Positions 34,482 to 42,723 of a stretch of 64,000 nt of DNA are shown one piece after another. The number at the start of each line of letters is the position of its first letter. The first letter of the stretch is position 1. This stretch comes from Novosphingobium panipatense (GTDB taxonomy: Bacteria; Pseudomonadota; Alphaproteobacteria; Sphingomonadales; Sphingomonadaceae). The stretch spans positions 288 to 64,287 of the forward strand of contig NZ_MSQB01000006.1 in assembly GCF_002149965.1 (NCBI RefSeq), in the 5' to 3' direction. A model generated the notes under the pieces. It saw nothing but the letters and a program-made list of their open reading frames with translations. It was not told the origin of the DNA and did not search any database. Made by a program: the position numbers and the translations under genes.

Positions 34482-35917
34482 CGGCGCTCTCCCAGACGGC
34501 GGGTGGCCAGCGCAAGCAGCGCGGCGGCAGCGGCAAGCCAGCCGAGCACGATGGCAAGGCCGGGCAGGGCGCGGCCTGCCAGCGTAGCGCCGGTCGGCGC
34601 CTTGTAGGTGAAGTCGGGCATGGCTTCCCAATGATCGGCCGATACGCGTTTGCGGCGGTCGGCACCGGAGTCCTTGGCGGTGTCATCGGCATAGCTGACG
34701 CCATCGGCCTCCAGCTGATTGAGACGCTGGACAAGACTGTAGCGATAGGCCTCCGCCTGTTCGAGGAACCCGCGATGGGCCGCAAAGTCCGTCCCGGCCG
34801 CTGCCATCGACAGAGAGCGCAGGGCAATGGCCGGGCTGATCATGCCGATGGCGCCGGCGATCGCGTTCTGGCGGCCCTGCGCATCGTAGCTCTCGCTGCC
34901 GTAGCGGTTGAACAGGTTGGACGTGATCCGCTCACCCTCGACGGCGAGCAGGCCCTTGTAGTTCACCGGCAGATCCTCGACGCGGGTGACGCCGTAGCGT
35001 TCCAGCACCGATGCCTTGAACCTGGCGAAAGTCGGATCCTCGGGGTTGTGCGCGTCACCCAGTTTCCGCAGATCGCGGGCGATGGCGACGTCGGTCTGCA
35101 GGCGATTGCGCAAGGGGACCGCCGCCTCTGCAAGACTGGGCGCTACGCGTGGCAGCAGGACCACCATGACCGCCCAGATCGCGATGAGTGCCAGCAGGGC
35201 GTCCCGGCTACGACGCACCAGCGTCGAAACCAGCACGATCGCCAGAACCCAGAGCAGCAGCCATGCCGTATAGCCAAAGACGATGACCGCCATCGGCAGG
35301 GCCGAAGCGCCGGGCTGTCCCGCAAGGGCAACGAGGCCGACGATCGCGGGGAGTGCCAGCAGCAGGGCGACGGTGCCGAGCGCGAGCAGCTTGCCGCCCA
35401 CGATCTGCGTCCGACTGGCGCCTTGCATCATCAGCACGCGCAGCGTCCCGCGCTCCGTCTCGCGCGCGACGGCTCCATAGCCGAGGAAGATCAGCAGCAG
35501 CGGTGCCACGGCCTGCAGCACAAAGGCGGGCGTCAGCTGGCCGAAACGGACCAGCAGCGAACTCTGGTTGACGTCGCCGAAATTGGCGGTGTTCTGCCGA
35601 TGGCCTTCCAGAAACATCGAATTGCCGGTGAAGGTATCGACGCCGGGATCGAAGGCGGCGAGCGCGCTCAGCGGGCGGAAGATGAAAGTGCCATAGTGGA
35701 CCATGCGGTGCGGATGGCGGTCCGGTTGCCCGTCGAAGGCTTCTTCGGCGGCGTGCTGGTGACGCTCACGCAAGTCCGCGATGCCGCGCTGATGCGCCCA
35801 CGAGCTTGCGACCGCTACGAGCGTGAGCAGAACCATCAGCACAGAGGCGATCACGGCCACGCGATTGCGGGCCATAAGTCGCAATTCGTCCCGTGCAATC
35901 AGGCGGACGACGTTCAT
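34478..35917 (-). CDS. ABC-2 type permease (DUF3526)
   Basis: A 479-residue membrane protein related to the next gene downstream. An N-terminal helix (AVIASVLMVLLTLVAVASSWAHQ) is followed by a periplasmic loop and a central helix group (PAFVLQAVAPLLLIFLGYGAVARETERGTLRVLMMQGASRTQIVGGKLLALGTVALLLALPAIVGL). Two more helices are near the C-terminus (GLAIVLGWLAAAAALLALATRRL). The RETERGTLR loop is the usual coupling site with the ATPase. The ATG overlaps the ATPase stop (ATGA), so translation is coupled. It probably forms a heterodimer with the other permease. Confidence 0.85.
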   Translation of the reverse strand: MNVVRLIARDELRLMARNRVAVIASVLMVLLTLVAVASSWAHQRGIADLRERHQHAAEEAFDGQPDRHPHRMVHYGTFIFRPLSALAAFDPGVDTFTGNSMFLEGHRQNTANFGDVNQSSLLVRFGQLTPAFVLQAVAPLLLIFLGYGAVARETERGTLRVLMMQGASRTQIVGGKLLALGTVALLLALPAIVGLVALAGQPGASALPMAVIVFGYTAWLLLWVLAIVLVSTLVRRSRDALLALIAIWAVMVVLLPRVAPSLAEAAVPLRNRLQTDVAIARDLRKLGDAHNPEDPTFARFKASVLERYGVTRVEDLPVNYKGLLAVEGERITSNLFNRYGSESYDAQGRQNAIAGAIGMISPAIALRSLSMAAAGTDFAAHRGFLEQAEAYRYSLVQRLNQLEADGVSYADDTAKDSGADRRKRVSADHWEAMPDFTYKAPTGATLAGRALPGLAIVLGWLAAAAALLALATRRLGERR

Positions 35918-36651
35918 GCCGCCAGCCTTTCGGCGCTCACGGCGAACCTTGCGTGAAGTGCGCGCACGTCGAAGCGATCCGGGCCATCGGCCGTGACATC
36001 CTCGACGATCCGGCCGGCTTCGAGAAAGCAGATGCGATCGGCGATATCCGCCGCGCTCAGCAGGTCGTGCGTAACCATGAGGACAGCCGTGCCCCGTTCT
36101 CGCACGGCCAGGACAAGCGCGTTGAAATCGGCCGTCGCGCGCGGGTCCAGGCCCGATGTCGGCTCGTCGAGCAATAGCACCGGCACTTCGCGGAGCAGCG
36201 CGACCGCAATTGCCACTTTCTGGCGCATGCCCTTGGAAAAGGCGCCGAGCCGCTGGTCCCACGCACGTTCCTGAAGGCCTGCCGCCGCGAAGGCATCGGT
36301 GATGGCCGCGCGATCCTGCGTATCGCCGGACAAGGCGAGCAGATACCGGGCATTTTCAACCGCCGTCAGGTGTTCGTAGAGCGCAACGTTCTCGGGCAGA
36401 TAGGCGATGTTGCGACGGGCGGCTTCGGGCTGGCTGCCGGGATCGATACCGCAGATCGCCACGCGGCCGGCATCGGCGCGAACGAAGCCCAGCAGTGTGG
36501 ACAGCGTGGTCGACTTACCCGCGCCGTTGCCGCCCAGCAATGCGGTGACCGTACCGGCGGCGACGTTGAGCGAAAGAGCGTTCAGCACAGGATGGTCGCC
36601 GTAAGCTAGAAACACATCTTCGATCAGGATCGGCAAGGCGGGCTCAATCAT
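35914..36651 (-). CDS. ABC transporter ATP-binding protein
   Basis: A 245-residue ATPase. Walker A GGNGAGKST (about 38-46), Q-loop LPEN, signature FSKGMRQ, Walker B VLLLDEPTSGLDP and the H-loop THD are all present. It is NosF/CcmA-like in length and style. It starts with an ATG after AGGAAACAAA and is the first gene of the three-gene exporter operon, immediately downstream of two overlapping palindromes at 36726-36749. Function is export or membrane-component handling by analogy only. Confidence 0.92.
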   Translation of the reverse strand: MIEPALPILIEDVFLAYGDHPVLNALSLNVAAGTVTALLGGNGAGKSTTLSTLLGFVRADAGRVAICGIDPGSQPEAARRNIAYLPENVALYEHLTAVENARYLLALSGDTQDRAAITDAFAAAGLQERAWDQRLGAFSKGMRQKVAIAVALLREVPVLLLDEPTSGLDPRATADFNALVLAVRERGTAVLMVTHDLLSAADIADRICFLEAGRIVEDVTADGPDRFDVRALHARFAVSAERLAA

Positions 36652-36725
36652 TTTGTTTCCTGATTATTGCTGGATTTGCGGTGCGATACTTGGTGCTTCC
36701 GCGGTGCCTTGCCTCATGTTTGGTG

Positions 36726-36749
36726 ATGTTGCAACATATCATTGATATG
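36726..36749. promoter_or_regulatory. Overlapping palindromes upstream of the ABC operon
   Basis: ATGTTGCAACAT (36726-36737) is a perfect 12-bp palindrome, and it overlaps the 7-1-7 dyad CATATCA-T-TGATATG (36735-36749). They lie 75-98 bp before the ATPase start in the intergenic region and probably bind one or two repressors (TetR, MarR or GntR type). No regulator gene is nearby. Confidence 0.5.
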
Positions 36750-36810
36750 GAGAATTTTCTCGGGAGCCACGCTGGAGGTGCATCGGCCGCAGCCAAAGCG
36801 ACCACTTTTA

Positions 36811-38391
36811 TCAGACTGGCTGCGGCCCTTCCTCGCGATGCGACCAGACGCTGTCGCGGGGGCCTTGCCGCGCTCGCTTTTTCGCCGTCCGCGCAGCCAG
36901 AAAGAGCATGGCCGCAAGGGCAAGAGCAGCGGTATCGACAAGGACGAGGCTGGCCGTGTCGAACCAGCGAGAGCCGGCCAGCAGGCTTGAGACCGGGATC
37001 GCGAGCATGGAAAGAGCGGCGAACAGCGTCAGTTCCGCGCCTGAGCGTGCCGCTCCCCGCGATAGCGCCCAAGCGGTAGCGCCGAGAAATACGGCGTAGT
37101 AGATTGCGCTGTGCAGACCGTAGCTCGCGCTCGCGCCCAATAGCTTTGCTGCTGCGAGTGTGAGCGAAATACCGGCGATGCAGCCGAGCGGGACGCCGAC
37201 CGTCAGCGCGCCCAGTATTTTCGTCGCGCGCGTCTGTTCGACGGCGCCCGCCTTGCGCTCCTTCTTGCGGCGCGATTCCACCCAGAGCAGGTTGCCGGTG
37301 TAGAACAGGAATGCCCCCGCCAATCCCAGCAGGAAGTAGGACCAGCGGATTGCATTGCCGCCGAAATTGCCGAAATGCAGGGCGAAGAAGCTGGTGATCG
37401 TAGCGGACCATCCATCCTGCATGCCCGGCATGTAATCGGTGGCGGTGATCGCCCCCGTTTCAGGATCGATACCCGCCATTCCGTAAGTCGGCGCACGCAT
37501 GCCATGGCGCGCGTCGCTGCCCTGCACGCGCAGGGACGGCAATCCGCCGCGTCCCTGGCCATAGACCAGGACTTCTGGCGTGAAGCCGGGGGCCTGCGCC
37601 TTCACGCGCTGCACAAGCTGGACGGGGGAAAGCGACTGCCGAGGCGGGGCGGCTGCGGACATGGCTGCGCGGCCTGCGCGTTCCTGGCCGCCGAAAACCA
37701 TCCCCTGCGCGCCATAGAACTGGTCGTGAAATGCGAAAACCACGGCGGTCAGCGCCATGATGATGTGAAACGGCAAGCTGAACAGACCAAGCACATTATG
37801 CACGTCGAGCCACATGCGCTTGACGTTCTTGCCGATGCGCAGCGCGAAGAGATCGCTCACGAGGCTAGGCAGCAGGACCACCAGCCCGGATACGAGCGCA
37901 ATCGTGTAAAGCAGGGCGATCGCGCCCATGATCGGCATCGCGATCTCATGCGGAAAGGGCAGACCGACCTGCTGGTGCAGCACGTCGATGAACTGCGCCA
38001 CTTCCGAAGGGCCACCGGTCGCGACCTGAAGCGTACCGTCCGGCGCGAGCGAGGCGTAGTGCTTCACACCGCCGCCATGCTCGGCTTCCTCGCCTCGCGC
38101 CGAAGTCCAGCTCATGCGGGCGGGATTGGCGGAATCGATCTTCAGGTGGATCTCATACCCCTTCGCGGCCTCGGGATGGGCAGCCAGGGCCTTGGCGACG
38201 AGTTCGGGCGTCCGCTGCAAGGAGGGCGCCGAGGCCAGCGCAGGGGGCGGAGAGGCCCAGCGTTGCAGCGGCGTTTCGAACATCGTGACGGCGCCTGCAT
38301 AGAAGGCGACGAACAGCGCGAGCCCGGAGATTATCCCGACCCAGCCGTGGATCTCCTTGTACATCCTTACAAGGTCTGTAGGCAGCTTCAC
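36811..38391 (-). CDS. PepSY-domain membrane protein (siderophore-iron reductase-like)
   Basis: A 526-residue PepSY-TM protein. A GTG at 38391 overlaps the upstream TGA (GTGA). The N-terminal EIHGWVGIISGLALFVAFYAGAVTMF helix, periplasmic PepSY loops, helix IMGAIALLYTIALVSGLVVLL, and DVHNVLGLFSLPFHIIMALTAVVFAF with paired His residues follow the family pattern. At the C-terminus are five more helices, giving a longer protein than simple PepSY members. Such proteins next to siderophore receptors are thought to help reduce or release siderophore iron in the periplasm. It ends the receptor-esterase-DUF3325-DUF3649 operon. Confidence 0.87.
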   Translation of the reverse strand: MKLPTDLVRMYKEIHGWVGIISGLALFVAFYAGAVTMFETPLQRWASPPPALASAPSLQRTPELVAKALAAHPEAAKGYEIHLKIDSANPARMSWTSARGEEAEHGGGVKHYASLAPDGTLQVATGGPSEVAQFIDVLHQQVGLPFPHEIAMPIMGAIALLYTIALVSGLVVLLPSLVSDLFALRIGKNVKRMWLDVHNVLGLFSLPFHIIMALTAVVFAFHDQFYGAQGMVFGGQERAGRAAMSAAAPPRQSLSPVQLVQRVKAQAPGFTPEVLVYGQGRGGLPSLRVQGSDARHGMRAPTYGMAGIDPETGAITATDYMPGMQDGWSATITSFFALHFGNFGGNAIRWSYFLLGLAGAFLFYTGNLLWVESRRKKERKAGAVEQTRATKILGALTVGVPLGCIAGISLTLAAAKLLGASASYGLHSAIYYAVFLGATAWALSRGAARSGAELTLFAALSMLAIPVSSLLAGSRWFDTASLVLVDTAALALAAMLFLAARTAKKRARQGPRDSVWSHREEGPQPV

Positions 38392-38681
38392 GGGTGCGAA
38401 CCTCCCGGCAGCAGCACGATTGCCCAAATCGCGAGATTGGCGACGGCCAGCCAGCACCAGGCACGGGCGGTCGAGCGGAACATGAAGCAGAAGCTGAGGG
38501 TCATGGCCCAGACCGGCGACATCAACCACATCGCGAATTGGCCTTTGGTCGAAAAGAAGGTGTCGCCCACTCCGGCGAGCCGCTGAAACAGGCCTGCCGC
38601 GCCCAAGGCGAGCGTGAAGCCCAGGATCAGACCGGCGCTGGATTTCCCGAACCAGTCCTTGCTCGAAAGCGGTTTGTTCAT
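38388..38681 (-). CDS. DUF3649-like small membrane protein
   Basis: A 97-residue protein with three hydrophobic segments (SAGLILGFTLALGAAGLFQRL, GQFAMWLMSPVWAMTLSFCFMF, AWCWLAVANLAIWAIVLL). It starts at an ATG overlapping the DUF3325-like gene and overlaps the PepSY gene. DUF3649 proteins typically sit in this place beside siderophore receptors and are annotated as iron-uptake accessory proteins. My assignment rests on length, hydrophobic pattern and context. Confidence 0.7.
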   Translation of the reverse strand: MNKPLSSKDWFGKSSAGLILGFTLALGAAGLFQRLAGVGDTFFSTKGQFAMWLMSPVWAMTLSFCFMFRSTARAWCWLAVANLAIWAIVLLPGGSHP

Positions 38682-38953
38682 TTTCGCCCCTCCGGTTCGC
38701 GCCGCAACCAGGCGACGACAAGCGGGACCAGGCTCCAGACCGTCATCGCCAGAGTCATGACGATGAAGATCGCCGTCGCGGGGCCTGCCCAGCGAAGCAT
38801 CATTGCCGTGCCTGCGACCAGGAAGAGCAGCCCGCCCCATCCGGCAAGACGCGGCGGAAAGGGCAGTTCTCCCCAGCGCTGGTTGGGCGAAGCGAGATAG
38901 AGCAGCACGCTCGAAAACAGGGCGAGCAGCCCTCCGCCCAGCGCGAAGATCAT
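38678..38953 (-). CDS. DUF3325-like small membrane protein
   Basis: A 91-residue protein with three predicted membrane segments (MIFALGGGLLALFSSVLLYLAS, LAGWGGLLFLVAGTAMML, TAIFIVMTLAMTVWSLVPLVVAWL), fitting the DUF3325 family found with DUF3649 and PepSY proteins in iron-uptake operons. Start and stop overlap neighbouring genes by 4 bp on both sides, so it is translated as part of the receptor operon. Its exact role is unknown. Confidence 0.7.
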   Translation of the reverse strand: MIFALGGGLLALFSSVLLYLASPNQRWGELPFPPRLAGWGGLLFLVAGTAMMLRWAGPATAIFIVMTLAMTVWSLVPLVVAWLRREPEGRK

Positions 38954-39816
38954 TTCGCGTCCTTCCGTTCCGGCTGCCCGAATGCCAGCGCGATGCCGTC
39001 TGCCATGGCCGCCATCATCGTCGAGCCGTGGGTCTGACCCGCAAGCACTACGGCGTGTGCGTCAATGCCATGGGTCGATAGCGTTGCGGCCACATGGCCA
39101 AGGCTTCCCGAGCCTCCCGCCGGAGCGCCCTCCCGGTCGCCCCCGGCCATCAGCACGCGCTTGCCCGGGGTTGTGGACATGGCTGCGGCTTCCCGGGCGA
39201 CAAGGCCGTTGCCGTACCAGAGCGAAGGGCTGACCGCGACATAGCGCGACCAGAAGCCGCCGCCTGCCAGAGCGTGCAGTGCCAGCAGTCCGCCGAAACT
39301 GTGCCCCATCAGGGTTTCGCGGCCGGTGTCGATCTTCCAGCGCCGGGTTACTTGCGGGCGGACCTCGTCCCGCAGGAAGGCAAGAAAAGCATCGCCTCCA
39401 CCCAGAGGCCGACCGCTGGCCGGGGACCCGGCCGGAATGGCATATCCCGGCACGGACGGCGTATAGTCCAGGATCCGGCGCGGCAGCGAACCGGATTCGA
39501 TGGCGACGATCACGCCTTCCTCGACCCCGGAACGCGCGCGGGCACCGGCAAGGCGGCGGGCCGTCATCGTGGCGATGGCGAAGTTGTCTTCCCCGTCCAG
39601 CAGCCAGAGCACCGGCCAACCCTGCGGCGGCGGCGGGCCATCGGGCCATGCCACCATGACCCGGTAATCGTGCCCGTCCGCCGAACGCAAGGTAAGGACG
39701 TCCGATCGTTCGATCTGCCAGGGTGCGGCGGAGGCATTGGTGGGGAACGACACCGTCGCACCCCCCGCCATGGACGTCATCGCCAGGGCGGCGGCCAGCC
39801 TGCGCCCGCTCACCAC
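38950..39816 (-). CDS. Alpha/beta hydrolase, siderophore-esterase-like
   Basis: A 288-residue esterase of the IroE/Fes-like (esterase D) family. A Sec signal (GRRLAAALAMTSMAGGA...ASA) is followed by the core with nucleophile Ser in LMGHSFGGLLALHALAG, YVAVSPSLWYGNGLVAREA, and a C-terminal HGSTMM, where His is the likely catalytic residue. Such enzymes hydrolyse ferric siderophores or their esters to release iron, here in the periplasm. Two GTG codons (39816 and 39813) precede it; the second overlaps the receptor stop. It lies between the siderophore receptor and DUF3325. Confidence 0.85.
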   Translation of the reverse strand: MVSGRRLAAALAMTSMAGGATVSFPTNASAAPWQIERSDVLTLRSADGHDYRVMVAWPDGPPPPQGWPVLWLLDGEDNFAIATMTARRLAGARARSGVEEGVIVAIESGSLPRRILDYTPSVPGYAIPAGSPASGRPLGGGDAFLAFLRDEVRPQVTRRWKIDTGRETLMGHSFGGLLALHALAGGGFWSRYVAVSPSLWYGNGLVAREAAAMSTTPGKRVLMAGGDREGAPAGGSGSLGHVAATLSTHGIDAHAVVLAGQTHGSTMMAAMADGIALAFGQPERKDAK

Positions 39817-42002
39817 TTGAACTGAAGCCGAGCGGTAACGCTTCGACCTTGCCCATAATAGCAGGCCGAAGTGGCCGTGCAGGTGGCGACGAAGCGCTTG
39901 TTGGCGATGTTGCGTCCGTTCAGCGACAGGGTCGTGCGGTCGCTGAGTTCGTAGCGGATGAAGGCGTCGAACAGCGTGTAGTCCGGGATGGCGAGGGTGT
40001 TGTTGGTGTCGCCGTAGCTCTTGCCGGTATAGCGCACGCCGCCGCCGAAACCGAGACCCGTTAGCGGGCCGGAGCGGATGCTTTCGTTAAGAAACAGCGA
40101 GGCCATCCATTCCGGGACTTGCGGCAGCCTGTTGCCAAGCTGGGCGACGGTGTTCGACTCCGTGATCTTGCTCCAGGTGCGCGTGGTCGTGCCGATGACC
40201 GCCAGGCCGAACGGCAGGCTGGCCTTGGCCTCAAGCTCTATGCCGCGCACGCGGCCTTCGCCGGTCTGGACCAGGCAGGTCGAAGTGCCGCACAGCGTTC
40301 CTGCGGGATCGGGCGTCGTCATGTTCTGCTGGGTGATCTGATACCCGCCCAGCGTCACATAGATGCCCTTGTGCTGGTAACGCAGACCGGCTTCCCACTG
40401 TTGCCCGGTGGTGGGCACGAACGGTTCGCCGTCGAGGCTGGTGGAGGGATCGCTGACTTGCGGCTGGAACGATTCCGAATAGCTGGCGTAAGGAGCAAGG
40501 CCGTTGTCGAACAGATAGACCGCGCCTGCGCGCCAGGTGAAGGCGTCCGATTTGGTGACATAGGTCTTGTCGGTGACGGGATTATGCGTGCGGTCCTTGG
40601 CCCAGTCCTGGCGCCCACCCACCGTGACGCGCAGGCGGCCGAGGGCGATCTGGTCCTGCAGGTATACGCCGGTCTGGCGGCTGACCGTCTCGGTATAGAT
40701 CTGCGGGCTCATGTTCGCGGCAAAGCCGGCCGATCCGCGTGGTTCGGGATCGAAGATGTCGAGAATGGGCAGAACGAGCGAGGCCCTCACGAGATCGCGA
40801 TAGTGTTCCCACTCGGTGTGGAAGTAGTCGACGCCGCCGAGGATCGTGTGCTTCAGCGGCCCGGTGTTCACTTCGTACTGAAGCTGGGTGTCGGTGGCCC
40901 AGCCATCGCTTTCGCCGGTGCCCTGAACGGCGCGCCGGCCGATCGTCTGGCCGGGAATGCAGCCGGCAATGGTCGCATGGCAGGTGGTCAGCGTATCGCC
41001 GGAAAGCACGACCACGCGATAGAGCGTGTCGATATGGGTGTAGCGGGTGTTGTTGCGCAGGGTCAGCCCGCTGTCGCCGAAGCGATGCTCGAAGAACGAG
41101 GCCGCGAGGTACTGATTGCGATCGAAGGTATTCCAGTCCGGCTCGCCCAGATTGGCGTCGTTGGCGATGTAGTGGCCATTGCTCATGCGCAGCGCGCCAA
41201 GGGCGGGAAGGAACTGGAAGGTCGCCCCGCCTTCATCGCGCTGGTATTGGCCGAGCAGGGTCCAGGTCGTCTGATCGTCGGGTTTCCAGGTCAGGCTGGG
41301 CGAGACGTACTGGCGGGAATTGGTGACGCCGTCGACTTGCGTGTCGCCATAACGGGCAAGGCCGACGACGCGCGCGGACAGCGTGCTGGAGATCGGTCCG
41401 CCAACATCCGCCGCGGCTTGTCCGTTCCAGTTGTCGAGATCGGTGGTGCCCATGGCCTGGAGCATGAATTCGGCATGGAACGTGTCCGTCGGGCGTTTGG
41501 ACACGATATTGACGACGCCGCCCGGCGCGGTCTGGCCATAGAGCGCGCCGGAAGGGCCCTTCAGCACTTCGATCTGCTGGAGCGCGAAAGTGTCGAAGCC
41601 GGGGCGGGTCCACTGGCCGCCGGAAGGCAGGCGCAGGCCGTCGACGAAGTTGTTGTTCGATGAGAACCCACCCGCGCCGAAGCCGCGCACGGAAACTTCG
41701 TCGGTGCGGCTGTCGATGCCGGAGGGCTCCGCCTGCACGCCAGCGGTATAGCTGAGGGCGTCGGCTATGGTCGGCGATGCGCGCAAGTCGATCTCGTCGC
41801 GATTGATGATCGAGATCGACTGCGCGGATTCGATGATCGGCGTCGCGCTCTTGGTGGTCGATATCGCTTCCGATTGTCCGGTGGCGGTAACGATGATGTC
41901 ACCGCCGCGGCGCTGATCCTCGTCGGCAGGCGCCGTCTGCGCATGAACGATCGACGAAGTGCCGCAGAGCAGGACGGCCGAAATGATGGAGAGCTTGGAC
42001 AT
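39810..42002 (-). CDS. TonB-dependent siderophore receptor
   Basis: A 730-residue receptor of the FhuA/FoxA-like siderophore class. A Sec signal (MSKLSIISAVLLCGTSSIVHA) and a TonB-box region (GDIIVTATGQ) are followed by a plug domain (PTIADALSYTAGVQAE, EVSVRGFGAGGF, IEVLKGPSGALYGQTAPGGVVNIVSKRP). The barrel ends with SVTARLQFKW, with an aromatic last residue. The QTAPGGVVN feature is typical of siderophore rather than substrate receptors. No STN domain is present. A Fur-like palindrome lies about 28 bp upstream, and the downstream genes are an esterase and a PepSY protein. Confidence 0.92.
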   Translation of the reverse strand: MSKLSIISAVLLCGTSSIVHAQTAPADEDQRRGGDIIVTATGQSEAISTTKSATPIIESAQSISIINRDEIDLRASPTIADALSYTAGVQAEPSGIDSRTDEVSVRGFGAGGFSSNNNFVDGLRLPSGGQWTRPGFDTFALQQIEVLKGPSGALYGQTAPGGVVNIVSKRPTDTFHAEFMLQAMGTTDLDNWNGQAAADVGGPISSTLSARVVGLARYGDTQVDGVTNSRQYVSPSLTWKPDDQTTWTLLGQYQRDEGGATFQFLPALGALRMSNGHYIANDANLGEPDWNTFDRNQYLAASFFEHRFGDSGLTLRNNTRYTHIDTLYRVVVLSGDTLTTCHATIAGCIPGQTIGRRAVQGTGESDGWATDTQLQYEVNTGPLKHTILGGVDYFHTEWEHYRDLVRASLVLPILDIFDPEPRGSAGFAANMSPQIYTETVSRQTGVYLQDQIALGRLRVTVGGRQDWAKDRTHNPVTDKTYVTKSDAFTWRAGAVYLFDNGLAPYASYSESFQPQVSDPSTSLDGEPFVPTTGQQWEAGLRYQHKGIYVTLGGYQITQQNMTTPDPAGTLCGTSTCLVQTGEGRVRGIELEAKASLPFGLAVIGTTTRTWSKITESNTVAQLGNRLPQVPEWMASLFLNESIRSGPLTGLGFGGGVRYTGKSYGDTNNTLAIPDYTLFDAFIRYELSDRTTLSLNGRNIANKRFVATCTATSACYYGQGRSVTARLQFKW

Positions 42003-42029
42003 GTGAATCCCCTGAAACTTGGGGGCGCA

Positions 42030-42052
42030 CTAATGCGATCAACTCGCATTAG
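42030..42052. promoter_or_regulatory. Fur-box-like palindrome
   Basis: A perfect 9-bp inverted repeat CTAATGCGA/TCGCATTAG with a 5-base spacer (TCAAC) lies 28 bp before the siderophore receptor start and within the divergent region to DUF2946. The AATGCG...CGCATT core fits alphaproteobacterial Fur boxes, so iron repression is likely. Confidence 0.6.
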
Positions 42053-42191
42053 CAAGTTTGTATGGCGGTTTCGTTGCTGGCAGCGGGTGAAGAACGGCAA
42101 CACCATGAACTCCGAAACCCTGAGCGGACGGCGCCCTTTCACCTGAATGCCGCTTGGGCGGTATGACATCTTGTCCTGATGACAGGGCCGA

Positions 42192-42620
42192 ATGAGCAGG
42201 CTAAGGCCAACGGCGATGGGGACCCTGCGCGCCTATTTCCAGCGACACTACCGGCAGGCCTTTGTCCTTGCTCTGCTGGCGCTTTGCCTCAAGGCGCTGC
42301 TCCCCAGCGGCTTCATGCTGGGGCAGCATCACCGCACGATCACCATCGAAATCTGCCATGATGCCACCGGGGGCAGCTCCACGCTGCAGATGCTGGTGCC
42401 GACGAAGGCGGGTTCGGATCATGTGCCCGGCAAGCCTGCCAAGGGCGAGTGTCCCTTCGGGGCGCTGTCCATGGCCTCGCTGGGCGGCGCCGATCCGGTG
42501 CAGCTGGCTCTGGCCATTGCCTTCATCATGGCGCTGGGGTTTGCGGCCATCCGCCCGGCGGCTCTCACCCGGTCATATTATCTCCGTCCACCCTTGAGAG
42601 GACCTCCAGCCCTGACCTGA
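42192..42620 (+). CDS. DUF2946 family protein
   Basis: A 142-residue protein with an N-terminal membrane helix (AFVLALLALCLKALLPSGFML) and a second near the C-terminus (LALAIAFIMALGFAAIRPA). It has the DUF2946 hallmarks LKALLPSGFM, EICHDATG and ECPFGALS, including Cys residues that could bind metal. This family is found next to metal TonB receptors, often copper-related. It is the first gene of a rightward operon, 190 bp from the divergent siderophore receptor and 103 bp before the next receptor. An internal ATG at 42216 is an alternative start. Confidence 0.78.
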   Translation: MSRLRPTAMGTLRAYFQRHYRQAFVLALLALCLKALLPSGFMLGQHHRTITIEICHDATGGSSTLQMLVPTKAGSDHVPGKPAKGECPFGALSMASLGGADPVQLALAIAFIMALGFAAIRPAALTRSYYLRPPLRGPPALT

Positions 42621-42723
42621 TGTCCCGTGTGCGGGGCCCGGCAAATTGCGCCGGCACGCTTCCGCTCGACTTCAGGTAACGCACGCGCGCGCTTGACGCC
42701 TGCGTGCGAAAACAGGGTTTTCG

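Noticed and set aside
36681..37079. Plus-strand open frame near the ABC palindromes
   Set aside because: It overlaps the PepSY gene end and has no start signal or recognisable domain.
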